A DNA stretch of 25,085 nt from Deltaproteobacteria bacterium UBA6967. GTDB lineage: Bacteria; SAR324; NAC60-12. The translations under genes were made by a program, and so were the position numbers. The notes under the pieces were generated by a model that saw nothing but the letters and a program-made list of their open reading frames with translations, made no database searches and was not told the DNA's origin. Position 1 is the stretch's first letter. Each line of letters opens with the position of its first letter. The DNA is taken from assembly GCA_002450295.1 (NCBI GenBank), contig DJYX01000124.1, positions 995 to 26,079 on the forward strand, read 5' to 3'. Shown one piece after another: positions 1 through 8,040 of the stretch.

Positions 1-29
1 GGAACTTCTCAAAGAAGCAGAGAAGTTCC
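1..29 (-). terminator. Perfect 10-bp hairpin downstream of tldE
   Basis: GGAACTTCTC at 1-10 is the exact reverse complement of GAGAAGTTCC at 20-29, leaving a 9-nt loop. It lies about 20 nt beyond the tldE stop codon, where a terminator for the long minus-strand operon would be expected. The U-tract that would settle an intrinsic terminator lies outside the window, so the call rests on position and the perfect stem only. Confidence 0.5.
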
Positions 30-50
30 ATGCGAGGAGTGGGGGACTTC

Positions 51-1391
51 TCAACCAGAAATGGCAAGTCCATCCAGTAGCATTGGCGGTACGAAGACCT
101 TGCTGAGGTAAGGCTGGTAGCAGTTGCCCAAGCCTTGAATTTGGCCGAGTAGATCAAAGAAATTTCCGGCAATCGTGATACTATCCACGGGTTGCACTCT
201 CTCTCCCTTTTCCAGCAAGAAGCCCTGCACACCAATAGAAATATCACCACTGATAGAGTTGCAGCCAGCTGCTCCTTCCAAGCTCGTCACCAATAAAGCT
301 CGCTCAGGCTGTTGGCAGAGTTCTTCCAGAGAGTAGCTTCCTTTCTCCATCACCAAATTGTGTGAACCCGTTCCAATACCGCTATTGTAGCTACGCCGTG
401 CATGACCAGTGGACGTGCGCTGTTCCTTACTTGCAGATTCAACGTGGTAGAGAAAGTTTTCAAAAACTCCCTGGTTCACGAGTGAGAGCTTCTGAGTCAA
501 CACCCCCTCTGAATCGAGGTGAGAGGAACCACGCGCTCCAGGAATATGTGGATCATCATACAAGGTGACGTTCTCTCCAGCGATTTTCTCTCCAAGGCGT
601 CCTGCCAGTCGAGAGGTTCCCTTCTGTGCAGCATCTGCATGGAAGGCTCGGAAGAACATCCCCAGCAATTGAGGAGCACAGTATTCATCCAGAATCACTG
701 GCATCTTACAGTTCTGAATGCTCTTGGCTCCTAACAGAGAAGTTCCCTCCTTCACCGCTTTTGGGCCAATGGCCGCTGCCTCTGCACGGTTCCAGTCTCG
801 CATCTGCCAAAACCAGAAACCTGTTTTGCGAGACTCGCCTTTCTGCAACAAGGCCCCGCAGTAAGTTGTTGCGCTGTTGGCTCGCTGTCGATAGTGCGTC
901 CCCTTGGAGGTTCCAAGAATCCATTCACCTGATTCCCGAGACACTCCCAGATAGGGAAGCGTAACCACCCGTTGGTCCGTTTGCTTGGCGGTAGCTTCGA
1001 TCTCCAAACCTACCTCAGCCAGCTCTTCGAAGCTCAGTTGCTCCAACTCCGGGTTGTAAAGCTGAAGAATCTCCGCAGCAGGAACATCCCTGGCAGGATC
1101 CGGCAAGTTCACCTCTAACTGATCCTGTAATTCTGCATTTTCCAGTGCTTCATCCAGCACACGGCGCAGCGCTGATGCTTCTAAACGTTCGGTGTAGGCT
1201 AGCCCTGTCCGCCCATCAAGCAAGACTCGCACACCTAGGCCCAAGCTCGTCGATTGATCGACTTTCTCGACCTTTGCATCACGGATTTTCAAGCCCAGTG
1301 ATTCTCCACGCTCCACGAGAACATCTACTTCTGCCAAACCACTTTGCCGAGCAAGGCCCAGAACATGTTCAATGGCCGCTTCCGGTTGCAT
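51..1391 (-). CDS. tldE: TldE/PmbA family protein, partner of the TldD metalloprotease
   Basis: This 446-aa protein is the TldE (PmbA) subunit of the TldD/TldE heterodimeric zinc protease, a cytoplasmic complex that in other bacteria trims modified peptides (for example microcin B17 leader removal, CcdA degradation). The family fold is visible end to end: the N-terminal region with a GLGVRVLLDGRTG-like segment (about residues 46-60) and the C-terminal region with SGDISIGVQGFLLEKG and the final PPMLLDGLAISG. As expected for TldE, there is no HExxxH zinc motif; that is in the upstream partner. The ATG overlaps the tldD TGA by one base (TGATG), so the two are probably translated by coupling at a balanced ratio. 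The length is normal for the family. No dedicated peptide substrate gene is visible nearby, so the substrate cannot be told from context. Confidence 0.93.
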   Translation of the reverse strand: MQPEAAIEHVLGLARQSGLAEVDVLVERGESLGLKIRDAKVEKVDQSTSLGLGVRVLLDGRTGLAYTERLEASALRRVLDEALENAELQDQLEVNLPDPARDVPAAEILQLYNPELEQLSFEELAEVGLEIEATAKQTDQRVVTLPYLGVSRESGEWILGTSKGTHYRQRANSATTYCGALLQKGESRKTGFWFWQMRDWNRAEAAAIGPKAVKEGTSLLGAKSIQNCKMPVILDEYCAPQLLGMFFRAFHADAAQKGTSRLAGRLGEKIAGENVTLYDDPHIPGARGSSHLDSEGVLTQKLSLVNQGVFENFLYHVESASKEQRTSTGHARRSYNSGIGTGSHNLVMEKGSYSLEELCQQPERALLVTSLEGAAGCNSISGDISIGVQGFLLEKGERVQPVDSITIAGNFFDLLGQIQGLGNCYQPYLSKVFVPPMLLDGLAISG

Positions 1392-2770
1392 CAGCGCCCT
1401 CCTACAAGGATCGAGTCAATCTTGAGGGTAGGCTGACCAACTGTGGTCGGAACCATTCCACTAGAAGCACCACAGATACCTGCAGCTAACTCCAGATCAT
1501 CAGCAATCATCGAAATCTTGGGGAGCACTTCGTAACCCTTACCAATCAAGGTTGCTCCACGCACTGGCTCTGCGACCTTTCCCTTGCGGATGATGTAGCC
1601 TTCCTGCACTGCAAAGTTGAATTCACCTGTTCCCGGATCGACAGAACCACCACCCAGTTTCTTGGCATAGAGTCCGTGATCGACGGAACGGATGATGTCC
1701 TCAATCTTGTCCGGTCCCTTGTCAATGTAAGTATTCCGCATTCGAGAAACCGGCGCATACTTGTAAGATTCTCGCCTCGAAGAACCCGTTTGGGGAACAC
1801 CTACCTGGGCTGCCCCCACTCGGTCGCTGAGGTACTGCTGAAGCACCCCATCCTTGATCAACACCGTTCGCTGCGCTTCGTTGCCTTCATCGTCAATGTT
1901 CAGTGAGCCCCAAGCGTTGACAATCGTGCCATCATCCACAGCTGTCAACACTGGACTGGCGATTGACTGGCCTAGCTTACCCGTGAACGGTGAGGCATTC
2001 TTGCGAATGGCTTCTGTTTCCAGCGGATGTCCGCAAGCTTCATGGAAGATCACACCACCAAACCCATTGCCCATTACAACAGGCATGACACCCCCATCGA
2101 TGTAACCCGCGCCTGCCATGCGCAGCGCTGTTTCGGCTGCTTCTCGGGCCAGCTTCTCCAGATCTACCTCTTCCAGAAATTCATAGCCTCCCAGCACTCC
2201 TGGTGACTCAGCACCACCCTGAGGTCCATCTCCAGTATCGGCAATCGCAGACAAGCGAACTCGCATATATTGTCGGCTGTCTTCTCGGAATAGCCCCTCA
2301 CTGTTGGCGATCAACATTGAACGCTTCTTCTCAACAATCGAAGCACTGACCTGCCGAATCGCTTCTCCATGGCTGCGTGTCAACTGGTCCAAGCGGCGGA
2401 GCAACTCGACCCGATCCGTCTTGCCCACTTTTTCAGGGCTCAGTCGAATTTGGTGCTGGTCGTTGACCGGAGCCCGTCGCAAATCTTTTGGAGTGACCCG
2501 CCCTTCTCCACGCTTGGAGCGCGCCAGATTTTCTGTCAATTGCAGCAGACCGGCTGGATCTGGATCAGAGCTGTAGCCATAGCAGGACTCGTGACCAAAC
2601 AATAGGCGGATTCCGATGCCATACGAATTCCCCGAATTGATCTGATCGATCTTACGATCCAGCAGATCCAATGAACGGGAAACTGAGTCCTCGATGAATA
2701 CTTCGGCAAAGTCGGCTCCTTGGCGGAGACCATGTTCCAGCACTTTGGCAATCGTTTGGTCGGCAAGCAT
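1391..2770 (-). CDS. tldD: TldD metalloprotease
   Basis: A 459-aa TldD-type zinc protease, the catalytic half of TldD/TldE. The zinc-binding HExxxH motif is present as HEACGH at about residues 243-248, preceded by GNGFGGVIF, which is the classic TldD signature. The C-terminal region has SSRRESYKYAPVSRMRNTYI and ends in a region typical of TldD (QPTLKIDSILVGGR). The length is slightly shorter than the roughly 480-aa E. coli protein but all key regions are present. The ATG at 2770 gives a start at the expected N-terminal position. It is separated from the Nudix gene by about 107 nt, so it may also have its own promoter. Its stop overlaps the tldE start. Confidence 0.95.
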   Translation of the reverse strand: MLADQTIAKVLEHGLRQGADFAEVFIEDSVSRSLDLLDRKIDQINSGNSYGIGIRLLFGHESCYGYSSDPDPAGLLQLTENLARSKRGEGRVTPKDLRRAPVNDQHQIRLSPEKVGKTDRVELLRRLDQLTRSHGEAIRQVSASIVEKKRSMLIANSEGLFREDSRQYMRVRLSAIADTGDGPQGGAESPGVLGGYEFLEEVDLEKLAREAAETALRMAGAGYIDGGVMPVVMGNGFGGVIFHEACGHPLETEAIRKNASPFTGKLGQSIASPVLTAVDDGTIVNAWGSLNIDDEGNEAQRTVLIKDGVLQQYLSDRVGAAQVGVPQTGSSRRESYKYAPVSRMRNTYIDKGPDKIEDIIRSVDHGLYAKKLGGGSVDPGTGEFNFAVQEGYIIRKGKVAEPVRGATLIGKGYEVLPKISMIADDLELAAGICGASSGMVPTTVGQPTLKIDSILVGGR

Positions 2771-2877
2771 GGCAATTCTCGAAAGATTGGTTAGAGAAAA
2801 TAAAGGCTATTGTGACCTGTGAGTTCGGCGGGACGCAAGAGGAAAGACTCCCAGCCAATGAGGAAGAAGGTCTTGGT
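2771..2877 (-). other. 107-nt gap between Nudix gene and tldD
   Basis: This is one of the longer spacers in the minus-strand run and would be the natural place for an internal promoter for tldD/tldE. I saw no convincing -35/-10 pair and no hairpin followed by a U-tract, so no regulatory element is called. Confidence 0.3.
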
Positions 2878-3750
2878 TCAAGCTGGAGTAGGGCTACGGC
2901 GCAGTCCCTCGACTAATTCGGCATAGTAGGCTTGATCCGCATGAAGGACACCATGTCGCACTAGAAAGTCCAAGACTACCAGGTTGCAGTTGGTCTTGAT
3001 TTCATCTGTTTCTGCTACCAGACGCACCACCTCAGCAATCGGCATCAGTTGGAATTCTTCCACTTCTCCGTCCTGATTACAGGGTTGAAAAGTTTCTGGA
3101 AGTTCCAAATCGTAGGTGTAGAGGATTTCGCGCCTCAACTGTCCCTTGGAGTTGTGATGGCATAGCGTCACTAGTCCCACAGATTTTAGCGTCTTTGCCA
3201 GTGTCATTGGGACTCCAGCTTCTTCCTGGCATTCTCGCTTCATAACCTGCTGAGGGCTCTGGTAGGCAGTCATCCCTCCAGCAACCATTTGATCCAACTT
3301 GCCAGGATAGCGTGGTCGGTTCCTGGCACGTCGCGCCATCCAAAGCCAGATCCCATCAGTACGCTTCACAAAGCCATTGAGGTGAACACCAAGGTTCAGC
3401 ACTCCTAGCAAGGCCGTTGCGCTCCGCTCCACACTGAACAGGGGAGTTCCCTCATCATTGCTGATCAGGTAATGCTCATCTCGCCAGCCAGTGATATGTC
3501 CTTGATCTCGCCATTGTCGCAGGCATGCATCCAGCTGAGCCGATCTTTCTTTCGGTGATGATGGTTCTCCCAGCAACACAACACTCTCTGATTCAACCAC
3601 AAAGAGTTCTGGTGACTGTTCGAACAGCGGGAGATCTTCTGGACGAATCCAACCGACCTTGTATCCGGCAACATAGAAAGGTCGAAATTGATTCAACTGA
3701 TAATTGTGACACCGTTGAACCCAACGGAGCAGGGAGCGTAGGTCATCCAT
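2878..3750 (-). CDS. DUF4743-Nudix hydrolase (NUDT20/24, Tnr3-like)
   Basis: A 290-aa two-part protein. Residues 1 to about 115 resemble the DUF4743 region that precedes the Nudix domain in plant NUDT20/NUDT24 and in the C-terminal half of yeast-type Tnr3. The Nudix domain follows, with the family hallmark GVHLNGFV (about 121-128), then PGKLDQMVAGG and a Nudix box ending RECQEEAGV. The acidic core REcxEEaG is intact, so metal binding is likely. The first Glu of the general GX5E consensus is a Gln, but eukaryotic members of this subfamily also vary there. Characterised relatives hydrolyse damaged thiamine diphosphate analogues, so this is the best guess for substrate. The ATG is 3 nt after the pncB stop, with no clear Shine-Dalgarno of its own, which suggests coupling. 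The link to pncB also leaves an NAD-related substrate possible. Confidence 0.85.
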   Translation of the reverse strand: MDDLRSLLRWVQRCHNYQLNQFRPFYVAGYKVGWIRPEDLPLFEQSPELFVVESESVVLLGEPSSPKERSAQLDACLRQWRDQGHITGWRDEHYLISNDEGTPLFSVERSATALLGVLNLGVHLNGFVKRTDGIWLWMARRARNRPRYPGKLDQMVAGGMTAYQSPQQVMKRECQEEAGVPMTLAKTLKSVGLVTLCHHNSKGQLRREILYTYDLELPETFQPCNQDGEVEEFQLMPIAEVVRLVAETDEIKTNCNLVVLDFLVRHGVLHADQAYYAELVEGLRRSPTPA

Positions 3751-3753
3751 TTT

Positions 3754-5217
3754 TCAGTTCGCATGACGTGACTGGTTACGAACCTCCAGGGCGAGACGAG
3801 TACGTAAGTCGAAGAGCCCACGCTCCATGCCCACAGGATATTCATGGGGGTTGACAGTACGCAGTACCCCGCTATGGAAGCCATTCAACTGTGACTGTAC
3901 TCGCTCACGGATACTGTTCAAGGATGGCAACTCCTGAACAGCTTTCCCTTGCCGGAATACCGGCTGCAACAGGTCTTCCCAGTTTGCATCAGACTCAAAA
4001 TGTCGCTGGCGGGTGATGTCGAATGGATCCACCATTGTACAGGGAATGTCGAATCCTTGCTGCACATCGTAGATCATATCAGCAGCGTAGTGTCCGTTCT
4101 GTCGATATCTTCTGACTTGCTGAATGCCCGGAGTGGTCAGTTTGTTTGATTGCTCAGCAATCTTGATCTTATATTGCCAGTCTTTACCTGGATCTCGAAT
4201 TGCTCCCATCTTGTAGACACCATCAAGCGCCGGCTGATCATAAGCGGTGACGAGCTTAGTGCCAATTCCCCAGGCATCGATCTGAGCTTGTTGGAGCTGC
4301 AGAGAATCCACAACAAATTCATCCAAGTCGTTACTGGCTAGTATCTTCGTTTCCTGAAAACCATTCTCATCAAGCATTCGCCGAGCTTCCACACTGAGGT
4401 AGGCCAAGTCTCCTGAATCGAGTCGAATTCCAGCCAATTCATGGCCTTGTGCTCGTAGTTCTCGCCCAACTTCAATTGCATTCTGAACCCCTCGCAGAGT
4501 TGAATAGGTATCGACTAGCAACACTGTGTTATTAGGCATCACCTTGGCGTAGGTCGCAAAGGCTTCCCGTTCATTATCGAAAGACATCACCCAACTGTGA
4601 CCCATCGTGCCTCGGACTGGGATCCCGTAGTGCTTTCCAGCGAGAACATTCGATGTCGCCACACATCCACCGACATAGGCTGCTCGACTGGCAGCCAGGG
4701 CGCCATCCGACCCTTGTGCGCGGCGTAGTCCAAATTCCAGCACAGGCTTGCCCTTTGTCGCTATGCAGATACGAGCTGCCTTTGTAGCGATCAGTGTCTG
4801 GAAATTAACGACATTGAGAATGTGGGACTCCAGCAACTGACACTGAATCAACGGTCCCTGAACACGTAACAAGGGCTCATATGGGAAGACCACCGTTCCC
4901 TCGGGAACCGCATCCAGATCACAGACCAGTTCCATCTCCTCGAGGTACTTCAGAAACGGCTTTTCAAACAATGGCTTGCCATCACTGCCCTCTAGAGTTG
5001 CCAGATAGGACAGGTCGGAGTCGGTGAAGCGAAAATTTTTGAGATAATGCACCACGTCCTCCAAGCCACAGGCAATCGTGAACCCACCCATGAAAGGAGC
5101 GGTACGAAAAACCATATGGAAGACGCCTTCTCGATTTTGCAAACCACTCTTCCAGTAGCCGTAAGCCATGGTGATCTGGTAGAGATCCGTGCGCAGAGCA
5201 GAAAATTCAGACAGCAT
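3754..5217 (-). CDS. pncB: Nicotinate phosphoribosyltransferase
   Basis: A 487-aa enzyme of the NAPRTase family (EC 6.3.4.21), which joins nicotinate to PRPP with ATP hydrolysis to give nicotinate mononucleotide in the Preiss-Handler NAD salvage route. The N-terminus has the signature FSALRTDLYQITMAYGYW; the segment RGTMGHSWVMSF (His at about residue 207) carries the conserved active-site His. LLVDTYSTLRG and GIRLDSGDLAYLS (phosphate-binding region) and ASNDLDE follow in the family order. The length matches the long bacterial type. It starts 7 nt after the nusB stop and ends 3 nt before the Nudix gene, so it sits in the middle of a tightly packed operon. Cytoplasmic. Confidence 0.96.
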   Translation of the reverse strand: MLSEFSALRTDLYQITMAYGYWKSGLQNREGVFHMVFRTAPFMGGFTIACGLEDVVHYLKNFRFTDSDLSYLATLEGSDGKPLFEKPFLKYLEEMELVCDLDAVPEGTVVFPYEPLLRVQGPLIQCQLLESHILNVVNFQTLIATKAARICIATKGKPVLEFGLRRAQGSDGALAASRAAYVGGCVATSNVLAGKHYGIPVRGTMGHSWVMSFDNEREAFATYAKVMPNNTVLLVDTYSTLRGVQNAIEVGRELRAQGHELAGIRLDSGDLAYLSVEARRMLDENGFQETKILASNDLDEFVVDSLQLQQAQIDAWGIGTKLVTAYDQPALDGVYKMGAIRDPGKDWQYKIKIAEQSNKLTTPGIQQVRRYRQNGHYAADMIYDVQQGFDIPCTMVDPFDITRQRHFESDANWEDLLQPVFRQGKAVQELPSLNSIRERVQSQLNGFHSGVLRTVNPHEYPVGMERGLFDLRTRLALEVRNQSRHAN

Positions 5218-5224
5218 GCAGAGT

Positions 5225-5785
5225 TCAGGAATTTGGTTCTGCGGATTCCAGTGTGGTTTCTATGGGAGGTGTTTGAGCGGAGTCGACCTGAGGCTGGCGC
5301 TGCCGGTCGTAGACCTTCTGGAGAACACTATTAACAAAGCTCTTGGTCTTTTCATCAATGAAAGAGTCTGTCAATTCCAATGCTTCATTGATGACAACCC
5401 GGTGTGGTACTTCGTTCGCCTGAAAAAGCATCTCGTACACTGCCAGTCGAAGGACGTTACGGGTCAGCACAGAGAGACGGCCTAATTTCCAGCTCTCTAG
5501 ATTGTGCTTGATCACACGATCCAGTTTCTTGCGATGGAGGGAAGCACCCTGTATCAGGTTGCGAGCGAATTCAAGAGTTTCCTGTAGCTTCTTACCGAAC
5601 TCCTGGTGCTTCGCATCTATTTGTTCCGTCGCGGACTTGTCTTCCTTGAGACGACTACGGAAGTGTTCCCATTCATCCTGACGAGTTCTGGCGAGGAAGG
5701 CATCAATCAGATCTAGTTCTGTGGTCTTGTGGATTTCCAACTGATAAAGGCCTTGCAGGGCGATCTCGCGGGCTTTGTGGCGCAT
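5225..5785 (-). CDS. nusB: Transcription antitermination factor NusB
   Basis: A 186-aa NusB, the RNA-binding protein that works with NusE (S10) on boxA sequences for rRNA antitermination. The N-terminus MRHKAREIALQGLYQLEI and the C-terminal half (VLTRNVLRLAVYEMLF, then VVINEALELTDSF and KSFVNSVLQ) are diagnostic. It is longer than the usual ~140 aa: there is an extended central helical segment (about residues 40-75) and a non-conserved tail of about 25 residues after the last helix (rich in Pro, Thr, Glu). In many bacteria nusB follows the ribH riboflavin gene; here it follows dapA, an unusual neighbour. Confidence 0.95.
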   Translation of the reverse strand: MRHKAREIALQGLYQLEIHKTTELDLIDAFLARTRQDEWEHFRSRLKEDKSATEQIDAKHQEFGKKLQETLEFARNLIQGASLHRKKLDRVIKHNLESWKLGRLSVLTRNVLRLAVYEMLFQANEVPHRVVINEALELTDSFIDEKTKSFVNSVLQKVYDRQRQPQVDSAQTPPIETTLESAEPNS

Positions 5786-5833
5786 CCTACTTTCTCATGA
5801 CGAGTTAGCTCGTACTAGGGAGTTCTGGGGGAT

Positions 5834-6745
5834 TCAGGCGACAAGTTGGAAGTCTTCGTCACGCATTAATTCGAGGGAGGAACCAACCAAATCACCAGAT
5901 TCAAACTGCTGCAGTAAATCTATTCCAGTCTGTCGGAGTTCGGTGTCCAACGGGACATAAGGTAGTCGAAAAACTGGCTTGGTAGCGCCAGTCATTGCCA
6001 AAGCAGTGTTGACTCCAATTGGATTAGGATGAACAAACAGCCAGTTCATCAAGGGTTCCAATCGGTCAGCTAGGGTTGAGTCTGGCTCATCCATCAAGCA
6101 GCGCATCAAGCCAGGCACTACGTTGGCAGTGACAGAAATCACACCATGTCCACCACAACGGTGTCGAGCTTCCCATGCCTGATCATCATTCCCAGACCAG
6201 CAAGCGATTCCTTCTTTTTCGTAGGCTGCAATTCGATCATTCCCTGCGCATTCCTTAACACCCAACAGGTTCGAATGTTTAGCCAATTCACGAATCAGTT
6301 CTGGAGGCAGGTCTTGTCCAGTGCGAGAGGGTACGTTGTAGATGATGGCGGGGCCCAACTCCAACACTCGCTGGAAGTGCTCTTTAAGCCCTGTTGGGGA
6401 GGTCTTGCCGTAGTAGGGATTGATCTGCAGTGAAGCGTGCATCCCTGAAGCGAAGCCGTATTCGGTGGCCTTGAGTGCTTCCCGCGTGTTGTTGCTTCCG
6501 GTATTGCCAATCACCTTCAGCCGATCTCCAAAATAATGAACGGTATGAGCAATCAACATCAGGTGTTCTTCCCAATGCATCAAGTGACCTTCTCCCGTAG
6601 TACCGCCAACTATGATTCCCTCAACACCGTGTTTGATCTGCTCCTGCAGTAGAAAATCATAGGTTGCTAGGTCAATTGATCCATCAGAACAGTAAGGCGT
6701 CTTGATTGCGGTCATCAGGCTGGCTGCCAGCAAGTCGGCTTTCAT
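5834..6745 (-). CDS. dapA: 4-hydroxy-tetrahydrodipicolinate synthase, plant-like type
   Basis: A 303-aa class I aldolase of the DapA family (EC 4.3.3.7), condensing pyruvate with aspartate semialdehyde as the first committed step of lysine and diaminopimelate synthesis. GGTTGEG (about residues 47-53) binds pyruvate carboxylate, YNVPSRTG carries the relay Tyr and the substrate Arg, and GVKECAGND carries the Schiff-base Lys. Long stretches (IKTPY near the start, KVIGNTGSN, INPYYGKTS, SGNDD, HPNPIGVNTALA, PVFRLPYVPL) read like the mature plant chloroplast enzyme rather than E. coli DapA. The Trp after the GTTGEGxLM stretch (LMHWEEH) is also plant-like and lies near the lysine allosteric region in plant enzymes. 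The start at 6745 has no visible Shine-Dalgarno and lies 21 nt after the upstream gene. Confidence 0.94.
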   Translation of the reverse strand: MKADLLAASLMTAIKTPYCSDGSIDLATYDFLLQEQIKHGVEGIIVGGTTGEGHLMHWEEHLMLIAHTVHYFGDRLKVIGNTGSNNTREALKATEYGFASGMHASLQINPYYGKTSPTGLKEHFQRVLELGPAIIYNVPSRTGQDLPPELIRELAKHSNLLGVKECAGNDRIAAYEKEGIACWSGNDDQAWEARHRCGGHGVISVTANVVPGLMRCLMDEPDSTLADRLEPLMNWLFVHPNPIGVNTALAMTGATKPVFRLPYVPLDTELRQTGIDLLQQFESGDLVGSSLELMRDEDFQLVA

Positions 6746-6766
6746 GGTTTGTTTTAGGACAGAGTT

Positions 6767-7216
6767 TTAGGGAGCTTTTTGGAGATTGGATTCGTAGTAG
6801 CGAGTGTATAGCCCGGCTTTCTCCGGAAAGCGGATACCGTAGACGTTGCTGCGCAATTCTGGTCGAAAGAAGCTATTTTCAACTAATCCAACCCAGTCAT
6901 GCGTCAAGTGTTTAGGAAGATTGATCTGTACCCGCTCTCCTTCTTGAAAGCGAGGATTGATCGGTTTGGGCATTGGACAAACTGCCTCTCCATTGGAAGT
7001 ATCTCCATAACAGATCCAAGATGCCCGAATGATCACACCAATCCGCTGGGGACCCCCATTCACCTGAATAAAATCACTCGGGGAAAACGAAGTAATGACG
7101 ACCCGAGAACGATTATTGATACGATCAAAAATTTCTAGCTCATAGGCCCGATACTCCGCATGAGCTGTACCAACACAAAGAAGGGTAAGCGCCAGCAATC
7201 CTAGCCACCATTTCAT
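6767..7216 (-). CDS. Small secreted protein of unknown function
   Basis: 149 aa, not recognised as any named family. Residues 1-20 form a clear Sec signal peptide (MKWWLGLLALTLLCVGTAHA, cleavage after AHA). The mature part is about 129 residues with two Cys close together in a WICYGDTSNGEAVCP stretch, which could form one disulfide in the periplasm; beta-rich character is likely. A strong Shine-Dalgarno (GGAGG, 9 nt before ATG) supports the start. The ATG overlaps the stop of the pentapeptide-repeat gene by four bases (ATGA), so the two are coupled. Function unknown; a partner of the upstream pentapeptide or DUF342 proteins is only inferred from the coupling. Confidence 0.75.
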   Translation of the reverse strand: MKWWLGLLALTLLCVGTAHAEYRAYELEIFDRINNRSRVVITSFSPSDFIQVNGGPQRIGVIIRASWICYGDTSNGEAVCPMPKPINPRFQEGERVQINLPKHLTHDWVGLVENSFFRPELRSNVYGIRFPEKAGLYTRYYESNLQKAP

Positions 7217-8037
7217 TGGGTCACTCCCTCCAGGTTGGCTCCCTTCATCAGAGTCCCCTGTGTCTCGGCACCAGTCAAGTTGCTGCCCTGCAAATCCGAT
7301 TGTAGAAAGCTGGCCTTGTTGAGCTTGGCGTTCGTAAATACCGCTTCCCTACCATTCACACCACAGATCAAAGCATCTTCCAGATTGGCTTCGTGGAATT
7401 GTGCTTGAAACAGCTTTGCCTTGTAGAAATTACTACCCTTCAGCATCGCTCTGTTGCCCGAGACGACTGTTAAATCACAGAAGCTGAATGAGGAATTGGC
7501 AATCACTGCCTGCTCCAAAGATGCCGCTGTCATCAAGGAGCCTGTGAAATCTGCCTTGGTGGCCATCAGTCCTTCAGCTTCCGCCAATGAGAAGTCACAG
7601 AGTAGGAACTTACCCCGCATCAGATAGGCCCCGTTCAGCCGAGCTTGTGAAAAACTCGCTAACTCAGCATTCACCTCAATCAGAATCACTCGCTCCATCC
7701 TGGCGCCGCTGAAGTCGGTACGCACCAGTGAAGAAGAACGGAAACTCGTCTCACCCAAACTGGAATTCTGAAGATTGGTACCGTCCAGATCACAGTTCTC
7801 CAGCGCCGCTTCACGCATGCTCGCCCCACGCATATCGCAACCACCGAGGATACAAGCCTCAAAACGAACTGCGTCTAATACCGTGCTCAAGAAAGTGGTG
7901 TCGTTGAAGCGGCATCGTCGAAACACACCACCGGCCAGAGACATCCCATCCAGCTTTATGCTACTCAGGTTCAGATCACGCAGGGGTTCCCGACGACGGA
8001 TTCGGCGTTCAATTTCATCTCGGTTGATATCCGCCAT
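7213..8037 (-). CDS. Pentapeptide-repeat protein
   Basis: A 274-aa protein made almost entirely of A(D/N)LXX-type five-residue repeats (for example DLNLSSIKLDGMSL, DLDGTNLQNSSLG, ANLEDALICG, SDLQGSNLTGAET, GANLEG). These fold as a right-handed quadrilateral beta-helix. There is no signal peptide or membrane segment, so it is probably cytoplasmic. The N-terminus MADINRDEIERRIRRREPL is a short charged helix before the first coil. Some pentapeptide proteins (Qnr, MfpA) mimic DNA and protect gyrase, but nothing seen here specifically indicates that role. A strong Shine-Dalgarno (GGAGGAG, 6 nt before ATG) decides the start. It lies 3 nt after the DUF342 gene and overlaps the secreted-protein gene by 4 nt. 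Confidence 0.9.
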   Translation of the reverse strand: MADINRDEIERRIRRREPLRDLNLSSIKLDGMSLAGGVFRRCRFNDTTFLSTVLDAVRFEACILGGCDMRGASMREAALENCDLDGTNLQNSSLGETSFRSSSLVRTDFSGARMERVILIEVNAELASFSQARLNGAYLMRGKFLLCDFSLAEAEGLMATKADFTGSLMTAASLEQAVIANSSFSFCDLTVVSGNRAMLKGSNFYKAKLFQAQFHEANLEDALICGVNGREAVFTNAKLNKASFLQSDLQGSNLTGAETQGTLMKGANLEGVTQ

Positions 8038-8040
8038 GAT

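Noticed and set aside
362..964. Several plus-strand frames of 60-110 codons opposite tldE
   Set aside because: They lie antisense to a clearly conserved gene, have no Shine-Dalgarno and have no protein-like family motifs.
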